The notes: generated from the letters alone by a model not told the origin. 64,000 nucleotides of DNA from Dama dama (GCF_033118175.1 NC_083714.1:5828001-5892000); one strand, 5' to 3'. Counted from the first letter of the stretch, positions 46,931 to 59,416 are shown. Translations and numbers: made by a program.

Positions 46931-48023
46931 CTTCCTACAGGGAAAGAAAAGAATAGAGAAGAACTGTGGCTGTGGGAAATGAGGGAAAATACAACATTTA
47001 GACTACATATGCCCTAGGAAAGTTCATGACCTTTTCTGGGTTCTGTTCCTAAGAGATGAAGTCTGACATCCAAATTATTATGGTACAGGTAGTTCTGGAC
47101 TATACTTTGAAATTTGAAAAGCAATAATTTAGGGAGAAATGGGAAGAAAAAACAAAAACCAACCCTTTATCACTGTTGTTGGCATTAGGACTTTCTTTGT
47201 CATCTTTCTAACTCCTTCAATTCCCACTGTAATTTCTAGTATGAGGTAGGCTTGGCTCTTTTCTGAAGACACACTTATCATTTGTGGTTACACATGGTAA
47301 GAAGGATGCAACAGAACTTTTTAAAGCGTGATTTCTGTTACATCCTAGGTCCTAAATGTTTCTGGAAAAACACATTTATATTATACTAGAAGTTCTTAGG
47401 GTCTAGGATCTGCTCAATAGGAATTTGCTTCAAGGTCAAATGTGCCAGAACTCATGTTTTTGGTTATAAAGAGCACCCACATAGATTCAACCTTTCCTAG
47501 GTATCTCAGAATACCTATTTTAGAGATCAGGAAGGAAGACACGAGATACATGGCTGTCAGTGGGGGCAAAAAGTATAGGTAGAGTCACTTCTTTCCACTG
47601 ACCCTCGTGTACTTATTTGCTTGTCCAACATAAGCATCCTAACTACAAAACCAAACATGAAATACTCTTCTTCCTTTAGCTCATTCCAGGGGAAAATGAA
47701 CATTTAAGATATACTCCCCAGACATTTTATTATAGAATGTCCTTGCCAATGAACCTTTCACAGTCTTTAAAAAGCTTTCATATTCTACTTAAATCACCCT
47801 GCATCTGCTCTGTGTAGGCCAGTTCCAGGTAGGAGGGTTCATTAAGCCCCAATGAAACTTTCTGGAAGATGTTTTGTGTTTGTTTACTGCAGGCATAAGA
47901 CACACCCACTGGGATATAAAAAGAGCTGCTCCCTCATCTTCCTACCCATCCTGTACGTGAAATTGCAGACTGTGTTTAATACAAATTGGAAGCAAAGCAT
48001 TTTACCCCATTCTGTCTCCTGCT
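46931..48023 (-). other. BRCC3 3' UTR and downstream unique DNA
   Basis: Free of obvious repeats. The first few hundred bases left of 48023 are 3' UTR. A canonical AATAAA lies at about 47732-47727 on the minus strand, giving a UTR of about 300 nt if used; a longer UTR cannot be excluded. Confidence 0.5.
47727..47732 (-). terminator. Candidate BRCC3 polyadenylation signal
   Basis: AATAAA on the minus strand about 290 nt after the stop codon, the first canonical hexamer found. Use is inferred. Confidence 0.4.
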
Positions 48024-48175
48024 TTATTCTAGAGAAGAAAGTTCTTGCAGAAGCTCTTCCTTTTCTTGTTGCAGCTCCTGCACATGCTGTTGGTTTTGCT
48101 CCAGTCTGTCCTCCAACCACTGTAGTAGAGGTCCACTGACCGCTGACATCTGACTACACAGATTCTTGGTAAACA
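48024..48175 (-). CDS. BRCC3: BRCC3 terminal coding exon (152 nt, stop TAA)
   Basis: Acceptor GTTGAAG|TGTTTACC after a long pyrimidine tract. Encodes (V)FTKNLCSQMSAVSGPLL, QWLEDRLEQNQQHVQELQQ and EKEELLQELSSLE, then TAA. This is the C-terminal coiled coil. Confidence 0.97.
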
Positions 48176-50016
48176 CTTCAACAGAAGCAAAACACAAGGA
48201 CAACGTTCCACCATCAGCAGCCCCATGCCAGGGAGTACAGGAAGAAGGGGAAGGAGGAGAACATAGAAAAAGTATAGTAGTAGAACTGACAGACAGCTTT
48301 GGATGGGCAGCCAGGGGAAAGCAGGATAACTAAGCAAAGAAGATACCTATTCGGAGGTTACCCTGAACATCCCTGGACCCATAATCCAGAGGGAAGCCTG
48401 CCTAGGCAGAGAGCAGAAAGATAACCAGCTTTTCACTCTCATAGCGAAAGGGCTAAGACCTCCAAAAGGGTCTCTTTCCCCAAATTTCAAGACTTTCCCA
48501 CACTAATCCATAATCTATGCTGTCACCATAGATTGTGCTGTGCTTAGTCACTCAGTCGTGTCTGACTCTTTGCAACCCCTCGGACTGTAGCCCACCAGGA
48601 TCCTCTGTCCATAGGGATTCTCCAGGCCAGAATAACTGGAGTGGGTAGCCATTCCCTCCTCCAGGGGATCTTCCCAATGCGGAGATTAAACCCCGGTCTC
48701 CCATGTGGCAGATGGATTCCTTACCTTCTGAGCCACCAGGGAAGCCCCATTACTCTTGCCTATTCTTGAATTTCATATAAATGGAACTATAAATTATGTA
48801 ACAGTTTACATGACGCTTCTTTCACTTGGCCTAATGGTTTTGAGATTCATCAAGGTTGTTCATGTGATGCTTTGATGATTTAGTTGCTAAGTCGTATCTG
48901 ACTCTTATGACCCCATGGACTGCAGTCTGCCAGGTTCCTCTGTCCATGGGATTCTCCAGGCAAGAATATTGGAGTGGGTTGCCATTTCCTTCTCCATCAT
49001 ATATCAGTAGTTTGTTCTTTTTGTTTCTGAGCAATACTTTTTTGTATGGATGGATCACCCTTTGTTGATCCATTCGCCTACTGAAAGACAGCTGGGTGTT
49101 TCCACTTTTTGGCTATTGTGAATAATGCTGCTGCAAACATTCCAGTCTTCCTTTGGGCAGCATGTATAGTATTCAGTTGTCCGCAGGGTTCAATAGAAAA
49201 GTTGGGGGGGGGCATGCTTAGCGACTGGCAAAGCTCTTGGGAGAGAAAACTCCAGGGTAATTTGTACTCACCAATTCAGTTACTTCAGCTAAATTTGCTT
49301 TGGTCATGTGAGTATTTTACTGCTTATACTTTAGGGAAAAAAATCTTACCTGAGCCATTATGGATCTTGGTTACTGAGTCCAGATGTGTAAGGCTAAAGG
49401 GATAGGATAAAATAGATTAGTAGCAGAGCATCAATTCATCTAATCTGCCTGGCACCAGTCTGCTGCCAGAACAGATAAATATGGATCATTTAACTTTCCA
49501 TTCTTGGTAAATTTTTCATGACTGGGGGGACGTACTTTCATTCCAAACACTGAAATAATTAAAAGAAATAATCCGGAAATTACTGTCTATCACTGAAGGC
49601 GTCACATAGTACATGGGGTTAAGTTAGATGTTAATTTTTTCTAGCATCTAAAAAATTATCTTTGCCCCAGGAGGATGCAAAGTGCATCAGGAGAGAAACA
49701 AGTGGTAAAGAGACTGTTATCATACAAGGTTAGAAACCTGATGACTGCAAACTACCATAAAGGTTTTTCATAGGAGAGCGAAAAAGCAAAGGGGGCTCGC
49801 AAGTTGAGCTGCCAAAGATGACAGGACGGGAGGGAATGGGGACCAGGCCCTGAGAAGTAGGAAGATGAGCAGCGAGGGTCTTACCTGTGGATCCTCCTAT
49901 AAGCATCTTGTTCTTCTTGGCACAGGATCTTGGGCAGCTCAACTGCTGACTCAAGGCATACTTTCCCAATGGTTATGTGAGGTACAATATGAATTGGGAT
50001 TTCAATTCTCTCATAC
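48024..50016 (-). CDS. BRCC3: BRCC3 (BRCC36) K63-linkage deubiquitinase, last three coding exons
   Basis: Spliced CDS on the minus strand: 50016-49885, 49393-49350, 48175-48024 (stop). The joined product covers the C-terminal ~107 residues: YERIEIPIHIVPH, GKVCLESAVELPKILCQEEQ, DAYRRIHS|LTHLDSVTKIHNGS|VFTKNLCSQMS, PLLQWLEDRLEQNQQ and EELLQELSSLE. This is BRCC36, the JAMM zinc metalloprotease that cuts K63-linked ubiquitin in the nuclear BRCA1-A complex and the cytoplasmic BRISC complex. The part here is the end of the MPN fold and the C-terminal coiled coil, which packs against Abraxas-family partners. The catalytic His/His/Asp residues lie in earlier exons outside the window. The reading frame is intact and nearly identical to human as I recall it, so this is the true gene. 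BRCC3 is X-linked in placental mammals. Confidence 0.97.
48534..48747 (-). mobile_element. Bov-tA-type SINE in the last BRCC3 intron
   Basis: GTGCTTAGTCACTCAGTCGT at left, CTGAGCCACCAGGGAAGCCC at right. Confidence 0.88.
48748..49140 (-). mobile_element. Old L1 fragment with an inserted SINE
   Basis: Minus-strand L1 3' UTR and ORF2 scraps (GGAACTATAAATTATGTAAC; TTTTTGGCTATTGTGAATAA) interrupted by a truncated Bov-tA SINE at about 48857-48998 (TAGTTGCTAAGTCGTATCTG to CCATTTCCTTCTCC). Confidence 0.7.
49350..49393 (-). CDS. BRCC3: BRCC3 second-last exon (44 nt)
   Basis: Acceptor CCCTTTAG|CCTTAC, donor CTCAG|GTAAGA. Encodes (S)LTHLDSVTKIHNGS and the first base of Val. Too short to stand out on its own but exact in phase with both neighbours. 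Confidence 0.97.
49400..49884 (-). other. BRCC3: BRCC3 intron between the second- and third-last exons
   Basis: Unique AT-rich sequence without named repeats, unlike the introns around it. Confidence 0.5.
49885..50016 (-). CDS. BRCC3: BRCC3 third-last exon (132 nt)
   Basis: Acceptor TCTTCCAG|GTATGAG, donor CACAG|GTAAGA. Encodes (R)YERIEIPIHIVPHITIGK through QDAYRRIH and part of Ser. Phase 2 in, 2 out. One position (IVPHI) differs from the human Val I recall. Confidence 0.97.
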
Positions 50017-50075
50017 CTGGAAGACAACCAGGTCAGGTCATGTCAGTTTTTGTTTCCAGCTTTATTGAGGTATCT

Positions 50076-50401
50076 TGAAGGCAAGAGAAGGGGACGACAG
50101 AGGATGAGATGGTTGGATGGCATCACCAACTCAATGGACATGAGTTTGAGTAAACTCTGGGAGTTGGTGATGGGCCTGGCATGCTGCAGTCAATGGGGTC
50201 ACAAACAGTCAGACAAGACTGAGGGACTGAACTGAATTGATGCAAACAGCTGATTCACTGGAAAAGACCCTGATGCTGGGAAAGATTGAAGGCGGGAGGA
50301 GAAGGAGATGACAGAGGCTGAGATGGTTGGATGGCATCACCAAATCAATGGACATGACTTTGTGTAAACTCCGGGAGTTTGGATGGGCATGGAGGCCTGG
50401 G
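50076..50401 (+). mobile_element. Two tandem BovB 3'-end pieces
   Basis: 50076-50241 and 50246-50401 each carry the GAGATGGTTGGATGGCATCA box with the ACATGA(G)TTTG block. The first ends with the BovB terminus GGGACTGAACTGAATTG; the second stops at GGCCTGG where the full BovB begins. Confidence 0.82.
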
Positions 50402-53400
50402 GAGCTGCGGAACAGCCAGGAAGAGATACCCCACGTCCAAGGTAAGAGAAACCCAAGTAAGACGGTAGGTGTTGCAAGAGTGCATCAGAGGGCTGATAGA
50501 CTGAAACCATATTCACAGAAAACTAGCCAATCTGATCACACGGACCACAGCCTTGTCTAACTCAATGAAACTAAGCCATGCCGTCTGGGGCCACCCAAGA
50601 CAGACGGGTCATGGTGGAGAGGTCTGACAGAATGTGGTCCACTGGAAAAGAGAATGGCAAATCACTTCAGTATTCTTGCCTTGAGAACCCCATGAACAGT
50701 ATGAAAAGGCAAAATGATAGGATACTGAAAGAGGAACTCACCAGGTCAGTAGGTGTCCAATATGCTGCTGGAGATCAATGGAGAAATAACTCTAGAAAGA
50801 ATGAAGGGATGGAGCCAAAGCAAAAACAATGCCCAGTTGTGGATGTGACTGGTGATAGAAGCAAGGTCTGATGCTGTAAAGAGCAATATTGCATAAGAAC
50901 CTGGAATGTTAGGACCATGAATCAAGGCAAATTGGAAGTGGTCAAACAGGAGATGGCAAGAGTGAACACTGACATTCTAGGAATCAGCGAACTAAAATGG
51001 ACTGGAATGGGTGAATTTAACTGAGATGACCATTATATCTGCTACTGTGGGCTGGAATCCCTTAGAAGAAATGGAGTAGCCATCAGGGTCAACAAAAGAA
51101 TCTGAGATGCAGTGCTTGGATGCAATCTCAACAATGACAGAATGATCTCTGTTTCCAAGGCAAACCATTCAATATCATGGTAATCCAAGCCTATGCCCCA
51201 ACCAGTAACACTGAAGAAGCTGAAGTTGAACGGTTCTATTAAGACCTACAAGACCTTTTAGAACTAACACTCAAAAAAGATGTCCTTTTCATTATCAGGG
51301 ACTGGAATGCAAAAGTAGGTAGTCAGGAAACACCTGGAGTAACAGGCAAATTTAGCCTTGGAGTAGAGAATGAAGCAGGGCAAAGGCTAATTGAGTTTTG
51401 CCAAGAGAACACACTGGTCATGGCAAACACCCTCTTCCAACAACACAAGAGAAGACTCTACACATAGACATCACCAGATGGTCAACACCAAAATCAGACT
51501 GATTACAGTCTTTGCAGCCAAAGATGGAGAATCTCTATATAGTCAGCAAAAACAAGACTGGGAGCTGACTGTGTCTCAGATCATGAACTCCTTATTGCCA
51601 AATTCAGACTTAAATTGAAGAAAGTAGGGAAAACCACTAGACCATTCAGGTATGACCTAAATCAAATCCCTTATGACTATACAGTGGAAGTGAGAAATAG
51701 ATTTAAGGGACTAGATCTGATCGACAGAGTGCCTGATGAACTATGGATGGAGGTTTGTAACATTGTGGAGACAGGGATTAAGACCATCCCCATGGAAAAG
51801 AAATACAAAAAAGCAAAATGGCTGTCTGAGGAGGCCTTACAAATAGCTGTGAAAAGAAGAGAAGTGAAAAGCAAAGGAGAAAAAGAAAGATATTCCCATC
51901 TGAATGCAGGGTTCCAAAGAATAGCAAGGAGAGATTAAAAAAAAAGCCTTCCTCAGTGATCAATGCAAAGAAATAGAGGAAAACAAGAGAGTGGGAAAGA
52001 CTAGACATCTCTGCAAGAAAATTAGAGATACCAAGGGAACATTTCATGCAAAGATGGGCAAATAAAGGACAGAAAATGGTATGGACCTAACAGAAGCAGG
52101 AGATATTAAGAAGAGGTGGTAAGAATACACAAAAGAACTGTACAAAAAAGATCTTCACAACCCAGATAATCACATGGTGTGATCACTCACCTAGAGCCAC
52201 ACATCCTAGAATGTGAAGTCAGGTGGGCCTTAGAAAGCATCACTACAAACAAAGCTAGTGGAGGTGATGGAATTCCAGTTGAGCTATTTCAAATCCTGAA
52301 AGATGATGCTGTGAAAGTGCTGCACTCAATATGCCAGCAAATTTGGAAAACTCAGCAGTGGCCACAGGACTGGAAAAGGTCAGTTTTCATTCTAATCCCA
52401 AAGAAAGGTAATGCCAAAGAATGCTCGAACTACCACACAATTGCACTCTTCTCACAAGCTAGTAAAGTAAAGCTCAAAATTCTCCAAGCCAGGCTTCAAC
52501 AGTATGTGAACTATGAACTTCCAGATGTTCAAGCTGGTTTTAGAAAAGGCAGAGGAACCAGAGATCAAATTGCCAACATCTGCTGGATCATCAAAAAAGC
52601 AAGAGAGTTCCAGAAAAACACCTATTTCTGCTTTATTGACTATGCCAAAGCCTTTGACTGTGTGAATCACAATGAACTGTGGAAAATTTTTCAAGAGATG
52701 GGAATACCAAACCATCTGATCTGTCTCTTGAGAAACCTGTATGCAGGTCAGGAAGCAACCGTTAGAACTGGACATGGAACAACAGACTGTTTCCAAATAG
52801 GAAAAGGAGTACGTTAAGGCTGTATATTGTCACCCTGCTTATTTAACTTATATGCAGAGTACATCATGAGAAACGCGGGGCTGGAAGAAGCATAAGCTGG
52901 AATCAAGATTGCCGGGAGAAATATCAATAACCTCAGATATGCAGACGACACCACCCTTATGGCAGAAAGCGAAAAAAAACTAAAGAGCCTCTTGATGAAA
53001 GTGAAAGAGGATAGTGAAAAAGTTGGTTTAAAGCTCAACATTCAGAAAACTAAGATCATGGCATCTGGTCCCATCACTTCATGGGAAATAGATGGGGAAA
53101 CAGTGGAAACAGTGTCAGACTTTATTTTGGGGGGCTCCAAAATCACTGCAGATGGTGATTGCAGCCATGAAATTAAAAGACGCTTACTCCTTGGAAGGAA
53201 AATTATGACCAATCTGGATAGATATTAAAAAGCAGAGACATTACTTTGCCAACAAAGGTCTGTCTAGTCAAGGCTATGGTTTTTCCACTAGTCATGTATG
53301 GATGTGAGACTTGGACAGTAAAGAAAGCTGAGCGCTGAAGAATTGATGCTTTTGAACTGTGTTGTTGGAGAAGACTTTTGAGAGTCCCTTGGACTGCAAG

Positions 53401-53706
53401 GAGATCCAACCAGTCCATCCTAAAGGAGATCAGTCCTGGGTGTTCATTGGAAGGACTGATGTTGAAACTCCAATACTTTGGCCACCTCATTCGAAGAGTT
53501 GACTCATTGGAAAAAGACCCTGATGCTGGGAGGGATTGAGGGCAGGAGGAGAAGGGGAAGACAGAGGATGAGATGCCTGGATGGCATCACTGACTTGATG
53601 GACATGGGTTTGGGTAGACTCCGGGAGTTGGTGATGGACAGGGAGGCCTGGTGTGCTGCAATTCATGGGGTTGCAAAGAGTTGGACACAACTGAACTGAA
53701 CTGATG
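50402..53706 (+). mobile_element. Near full-length BovB LINE (3.3 kb), plus strand
   Basis: Order: 5' region, apurinic endonuclease (EVVKQEMARVNTDILGISEL near 50.95 kb; IIRDWNAKVGSQETPGVTGK near 51.3 kb), linker (IPYDYTVEVRNRF), reverse transcriptase (WPQDWKRSVFILIPKKGNAK; AGFRKGRGTRDQIANICWII; FIDYAKAFDCVNH; NNLRYADDTTLMAESEK) and C-terminal FILGGSKITADGDCSHEIKR, ending GAGTTGGACACAACTGAACT. Several stops and frameshifts (in the endonuclease and after GKGVR) make it inactive. It lies antisense in a BRCC3 intron. BovB entered ruminants by horizontal transfer (established knowledge). Confidence 0.93.
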
Positions 53707-54045
53707 TAATTCTTATTTGTCTTATATACCTATATTTCCTAAGGTGTAAATTTGTATAAATTGACATTATCATATATATACATACACATTGTGAAACAAG
53801 CAACACACTCAAGTGCATTAACATATCTATCAGCTCACATAAGTACCATTTCTGTGCTGATTTAAGATCTCCCTTAACAAATTCCAAGTAGATACTCACC
53901 ATGTTGACATTAGATCTCCTAAACTCGTACCCTTAGACAAACACTTCCTCATTTTCCCCTCTACCACCCCTGCCATCACCATTCTCCTCTCTAGGTCTAG
54001 TAGTTTGACGGGTTTAGATTCCACACGTAAGTAAGAGCATTGTTT
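53707..54045. mobile_element. Old L1 fragment between BovB copies
   Basis: AT-rich sequence resembling old L1 3' UTR (GTTGACATTAGATCTCCTAA), left of the next BovB. Confidence 0.4.
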
Positions 54046-54712
54046 TTGTTGTTCTTTGCTCAGTTGTGTCCAGCTCTTTGTGACCCCATGGACTGTAGCA
54101 TGCCAGGCTTCCCTGTCCTTCACTATCTCCCCGAGTTTGCTCAAACTCATGTCCATTGAGTTGCCGATGCCATCCAACCATCTCATCCTCTGTCGTCCCC
54201 TTCTCCTCCCACCTTCAATCTTTCCCAGCATCAGGGTCTTTTCCAATGACTTGGCTCTTCATATCAGGTGGCCAAAGTACTGGAGCTTCAGCTTCAGCAT
54301 CAGTCCTTCCAGGGAATATTCAGGGTTCATTGTCTTTAGGATTGCCTGGTTTCATCTCCTTGCTGTCCAAGGGACTCTTTCAGGAGTCTTTTCCAGCACC
54401 ACAATTTGAAAGCATCTATTCTCTGGTGCTCAGCCTTCTTTATGGCCCAACTCTCACATCTGTACATGACTACTGCAAAAACTATAGCTTTGACTATACG
54501 GATTTTGCTGGCAAAGTGATGTCTGCTTTTTAATATGCTGTTTAGGTTTGTCATAGCTTTCCTTCCAAGGAACAAGAGGTCTTTTAATTTCATGGCTGCA
54601 GTCACCACCTGCAGTAATTTTGGAGCCCAAAAAACAAAATCTGTCACTGCTTCTACTTTTATCCCTTCTATTTGTCATGAAGTGATAGGACTGGATGCCA
54701 TGATCTTTGACA
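54046..54712 (-). mobile_element. BovB LINE 3' part, minus strand
   Basis: TGCTCAGTTGTGTCCAGCTC at left to the image of GGCATCCAGTCCTATCACTT at right. Its minus-strand frame carries FCFLGSKITAGGDCSHEIKR and EHQRIDAFKLWCWKRLLKE. Sits inside older L1. Confidence 0.9.
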
Positions 54713-54835
54713 CACATTTAGGTTGTTTTCATTCCTTGACTACTGTGAGTAATGCTGTGATGAACATGGGACCCCAGATATTATTTTGAGACCCTGATTT
54801 CACTTCCTTTGGATATATACCAAGAAGTTGGTAAG
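54713..54835 (-). mobile_element. Old L1 ORF2 fragment
   Basis: TTAGGTTGTTTTCATTCCTT, GACTACTGTGAGTAATGCTG and TTTGGATATATACCAAGAAG. Confidence 0.6.
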
Positions 54836-56548
54836 TTTTTAATGCTGAGTTGTCATAATCAGAAGTTTTCTATAGTTTTAATAGAAATTTTTGGACATGG
54901 TATGCTTCAAACATTAAATATTCCTGTAACTCATTTAGTAACTCCAAAGGGGATATGGTTCAAACTGAGTTCATGTGGGGAGCAATTTGGAAGTACATTT
55001 GCAGAGCCAGTATTCTCATAGAAAATAAAGTCCTTATACTCATTCCCCAGACAAGAGAAATAGCTTACTAATACTGTTTTCAGAAAGTTGCCAATTAGGT
55101 GGAACACACTGATCACAAAGCTTGGGGAAAGAAGAACTGGAGATTCTTCAATGGCTCCATCAGCTTTGTTACGTGGAAGGGATTACTTACACAAATAGTC
55201 ACTTGTTCTAATTCAGTGTTCACCTGATTTCCCATTTTCTCCCCTGGAAGGAAATAGGTACGTAATATACAAATATTTCCATTTTCACGCTAGAGTAGGC
55301 TTGTTACTCCAAGGCCAACCAATCTACCTCTAAATACTTCTCACCCCGAATACACCTGATCTCCACCTAACAGTGGGTTCAATGGAGCATCCAAAGTTGA
55401 GGGTCCCTGGCACTCTGTGACCTCATTGGCCCAGAGTTGTACCTTGACATAAGATCTAGCTCCCTTCTCTCTCTATCTCACCCAGCAGAATATGTCTGGC
55501 CCCCTTACCACTTCTCTTCAAAATAACATTAGATCTCTGAGCCAGAGAAATTCTGCAAGTAGAACAAATAAAGGTATCCAAACTGGAAAGAATGAAGTCA
55601 AACTCTGTTTGCAGAAGCCTTAGTCTTATATGTAGAAAACCCTTAATACTCCCCCATCACCTCACCCCCCAAAAACCTATTATGGCCCCACATCTGAAAG
55701 CTCTAGATGGGAAACGCTTCCTGGACACGGGCACATTCTTGTGGCTTGAAGAGATTCTTGGCTTCTGGCAGCCTAACTCCTATCTCTGTCTCTGTCTTCA
55801 TGTGGCCTCCAATATCTGTGCACTTGGGAGGTGATTAGGCCATGACGTTGGAGCCCTCATGAATGGGGTCAGTTAACATCTTTATAAAAGAGGGTATTTT
55901 TCAATAATCTCTCTTCTGCTCTTTGGATCTCTGATCCTTTCACCAATACCACCTGTCTTGATTATTATAGCTTAATAGCATCTCAGTATCTGGGAATGTG
56001 ATTCCTCCAAATTTATACACATTTCACCAGATCTTTTTGGCTATTAAGGTTCTTTTGCCCTTTCATAAAATTTTAGAATAGCAGGTCTGATCTCAAAAAA
56101 AAATTTTTTTTACTCTGGAAGTTTTATTGGTTCATAAGACCTTTGCATATAAAAGAAATACCCAAAACACTATGCAGTATTAAACCACAATTACATTTTT
56201 TTCTGCTGGGAATTTTATTGCTATTAAATCTACAGCTTTGAGGAGAATTGATATGTTTGCTGCTCTGACTCTTCTAACACATGAACATAGTGTATCTCTC
56301 TATTTATTTAGATCTTTGACTTTATTCATGAGTTTTGAATCATTCAACATACAAATCCTGTATGTGTTCCTTCTATTGCACACAACATGACTATCTATAT
56401 GAGTTTAGCAAGGTCATAAAGTACAAGATTAACACAGACACAGATCAGTTTCTATATGCTAGCAATGAACATATGCGCAGGGAAGTTTTTAAAAATGTCA
56501 TTCAAAATCTCTCTCCACAAAATGAAGTATATATAGGTTGTTTCCATG
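54836..56548. other. BRCC3 intron DNA, mostly unassigned
   Basis: No exon with acceptable splice sites found on the minus strand. 56.33-56.54 kb looks like old L1 ORF2; the rest is unassigned. Confidence 0.4.
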
Positions 56549-58684
56549 TCTTTTTTGTTGTTCACTCAGTCATGCCCAATTCTTTGCAACCCCCTGGACT
56601 GCAGCATACCAAGCTTGCCTGTCCTTCAATGTCTCCCAGAGTTTCGTCAAACTCATGTCCATCGAGTTGATGATGCCATCCAACCATCTCATCCTCTGTC
56701 ACCGTCATCTCCTCCTGCCCTCAATCTTTCCCAGCATCAGGGTCTTTTCCAATGAACTGGCTCTTTGCATCAGGTGGCTAAAGTATTAGAGCTTCAACTT
56801 CAGTCCTTCCAATGAATATTCGGGATTGATTTCCTTTAGTATTGATTGGTTTGATCTCCTCGCTGTTCAAGGGACTCTTAAGAGTCTTCTCCAACAACAC
56901 AGTTCTAAAGCAGCAATTTGTCAGCGCTCAGACTTCTTTATGGTCCAACTCTCACATCCATACATGACTAGTGGAAAAAACATACCTTTGACTATTTGGA
57001 CCTCTATCAGCAAAGTGATGTCTCTGCTTTTTAATATGCTGTCTAGGTTTGTCATTGCTTTTCTTCCAAGGAACATGCATCTTTTAATTTCATGGCTGCA
57101 GTCACCATCTGCAGTGATTTTGGAGCCCACGAAAATATGGTCTGTCTCACTGTTTCCATTTTTTCTCCAACAATTTGCCATAAAGTATGGCACTGGATGC
57201 CATGATCTTAGTTTTCTGAATGCTGAGTTTTAAGCTAGATTTTTCACTCTCCTCTTTCACCTTCATCTCAAGGCTCTTTAGTTATTCTTCACTTTCTGCC
57301 ATAAGGGTGGTGTCATCTGCATATCTGAGGTTATTGGTATTTCTCCTGGCAATCTTGATTCCAGCTTGTGCTTCACCCAGCCTGGCATTTCACATGATGT
57401 ACTCTGCATATAAGTTAAATAAGCAGGGTGACAGTATACAGCCATGATGTACTCCTTTCCCAATTTGGAACCAGTCTGTTGTACCATGTCTGGTTATAAC
57501 TGTTGTTTCTTGACCTGCATACAGGTTTCTCAGGAAACAAGCAAGGTGGTCTGGTATTCCCATCTCTCTAAGAATTTTCCACAGTTTGTTGTGATCCAGA
57601 CAGTCAAAGCCTTTCATGTAGTCAATGAACTAGAGTAGATGCTTTTCTGGAATTCCCTTGCTTTTTCTATGATGCAATGGATGTTGGAAATTTGATCTCT
57701 AGTTCTTCTGCCTTTTCTAAGTCCAGCTTGTACATCTGGAAATTATCAGTTCACATGCAGTTCAAGCCTAGCTTGAAGGATTTTCAGCATGACCTTGCTA
57801 GCATCTGAAATGAGTGCAATTGTGTGGTAGTTTGAGCATTCTTTGGCATTGCCCTTCTTTGGAATTGGAATGAAAACTAACCTTTTCCAGTCCTCTGGCC
57901 ACTACTGAGTGTTCCAAATTTTCTGACATATTGAGTGTAGCACTTTAACAGCATCATCTTTTAGAATTTGAAAAAGCTCAGCTGGAGTTCCATCACCTCC
58001 ACTAGCTTTGTTCCTAGTGATGCTTCTTAAGGCCCACTTGACTTCACATTCCAGGATGTGTGGCTCGAGGTGAGTGATCACACCATCGTGGTTATCTGGG
58101 TCATTAAGATCTTTTTTGTACATTTCTTCTGTGTATTCTTGCCACCTCTTCTTAATATCTTCTGCTTTTATTAGGTCCTTGCCATTTCTGTCCCTTATTG
58201 TGCCAATCTTTGCATGCAATGTTCCCTTGGAATCTCTAATTTTCTTTAAGATATCTCTGATCTTTCCCATTTTATTTTTTTCCTCTGTTCCCTTACAGTG
58301 ATCACTGAGGACGGTGTTCTTATCTCTCCTTGCTATTCTTTGCAACTCTGCATTTAGATAGTTTATATTTCCTTTTCTCCTTTGCCTTTTGCCTCTCTTC
58401 TTTTCTCAGCTATTTGTAAGGCCTCCTCAGACCACCAGCCTTGTTGTGTTTCTTTTTCTTTGGGATGGTTTTGATCACTGCCTCCTCTACAGTGTTACAA
58501 ACCTCTGTCCATAGTTCTTCAGGCACTCTACCACGTCTAATCCCTTGAATCTATTTTTCAGTTCCACTGCATAATCAAAAGGATTTGATTTAGGTTATAC
58601 CTGAATGGCCTAGTGGTTTTTCCTACTTTCTTCAATTTAAGTCTGAATTTTTCAATAAGGAACTCATGATCTGAGCCATAGTCT
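56549..58684 (-). mobile_element. BovB LINE (2.1 kb), minus strand, inserted in L1
   Basis: Runs from the 3' end (TGTTCACTCAGTCATGCCCA) to the middle of the element. The minus strand encodes RDKNTVLSDHCKGTEEK, LIKAEDIKKRWQEYTEEM, CEVKWALRSITRNKASGGDG, MKGFDCLDHNKLWKIL and MGIPDHLACFLRNLYAGQE with breaks. L1 sequence (TTGTTTCCATGTC | TTGGCTATTGTGAATAATGC) continues on both sides. Confidence 0.9.
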
Positions 58685-59286
58685 TGGCTATTGTGAATAA
58701 TGCTGTAATGAATGTGGGTGTGCAAATATCTCTTTCAGATTCTGTTTTCAATGCTGTTGGATATACACAAGTGACATTGCTGGTCATACACATAGCAATT
58801 TTTTTTGAGGACCTTCTGTATTCTTTTCCATACTGACTACACCATTTTACATTCCCACCAACACAGCACAAGGGTTTCAACTTCTTCACATCCTCACCAC
58901 ACATCTGTTCTTTGCTGTGTTTTTATAGGCATCCTAGTGCATGTGAAGTAATGTCTCACAGTGGTTTTGATTTGCATTTTTTAATGATTAGTGATGTTGA
59001 CCTCTTTTCAGATTTGTTGGCCATTTGTATATCATCTTTGGAAAAATGTCTACTTAAGTCCTTTGCCCATGTTTAAATTAAGTTATTTTGTCATTCAGTT
59101 GTAGGAATTCCCTATATATTCTGGGTATCAACCTCTTATCAGATATAGGATTTGAAAATATTTTCTCCCATTCTGTAGGTTGCCTTTTCAATTATTTCCT
59201 TTGATGATCAAAAGCTTTTAAGGTTAATGTAGTGCATTCGTCTGTTTTTCCTTTTGTAACCTGTGCTCTTGGTGTAATATCTAAGA
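58685..59286 (-). mobile_element. Old L1 ORF2/3' region, continued after BovB
   Basis: TGTGAATAATGCTGTAATGA, TTTTACATTCCCACCAACAC and TGTTGACCTCTTTTCAGAT are the minus-strand L1 ORF2 end. Confidence 0.75.
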
Positions 59287-59416
59287 GTGAAAGTGAAAAT
59301 GAAGTCCCTCAGTTGTGTCCAACTCTTTGCAACCCCATGGACTGTAGCCTACCAGGCTCCTCTATCCATGGGATTTTCCAGGCAAGAGTACTGGAGTGGG
59401 GTGCCATTGCCTTCTA
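59287..59416 (-). mobile_element. Truncated Bov-tA-type SINE
   Basis: GTGAAAGTGAAAATGAAGTC to GCCATTGCCTTCTA. Confidence 0.85.

Noticed and set aside
48024..48337. Reading the BRCC3 last exon as extending further upstream in the open frame (about 50 more codons)
   Set aside because: The frame is open but the acceptor GTTGAAG and the known BRCC3 junction (GS|VFTKN) place the exon start at 48175.
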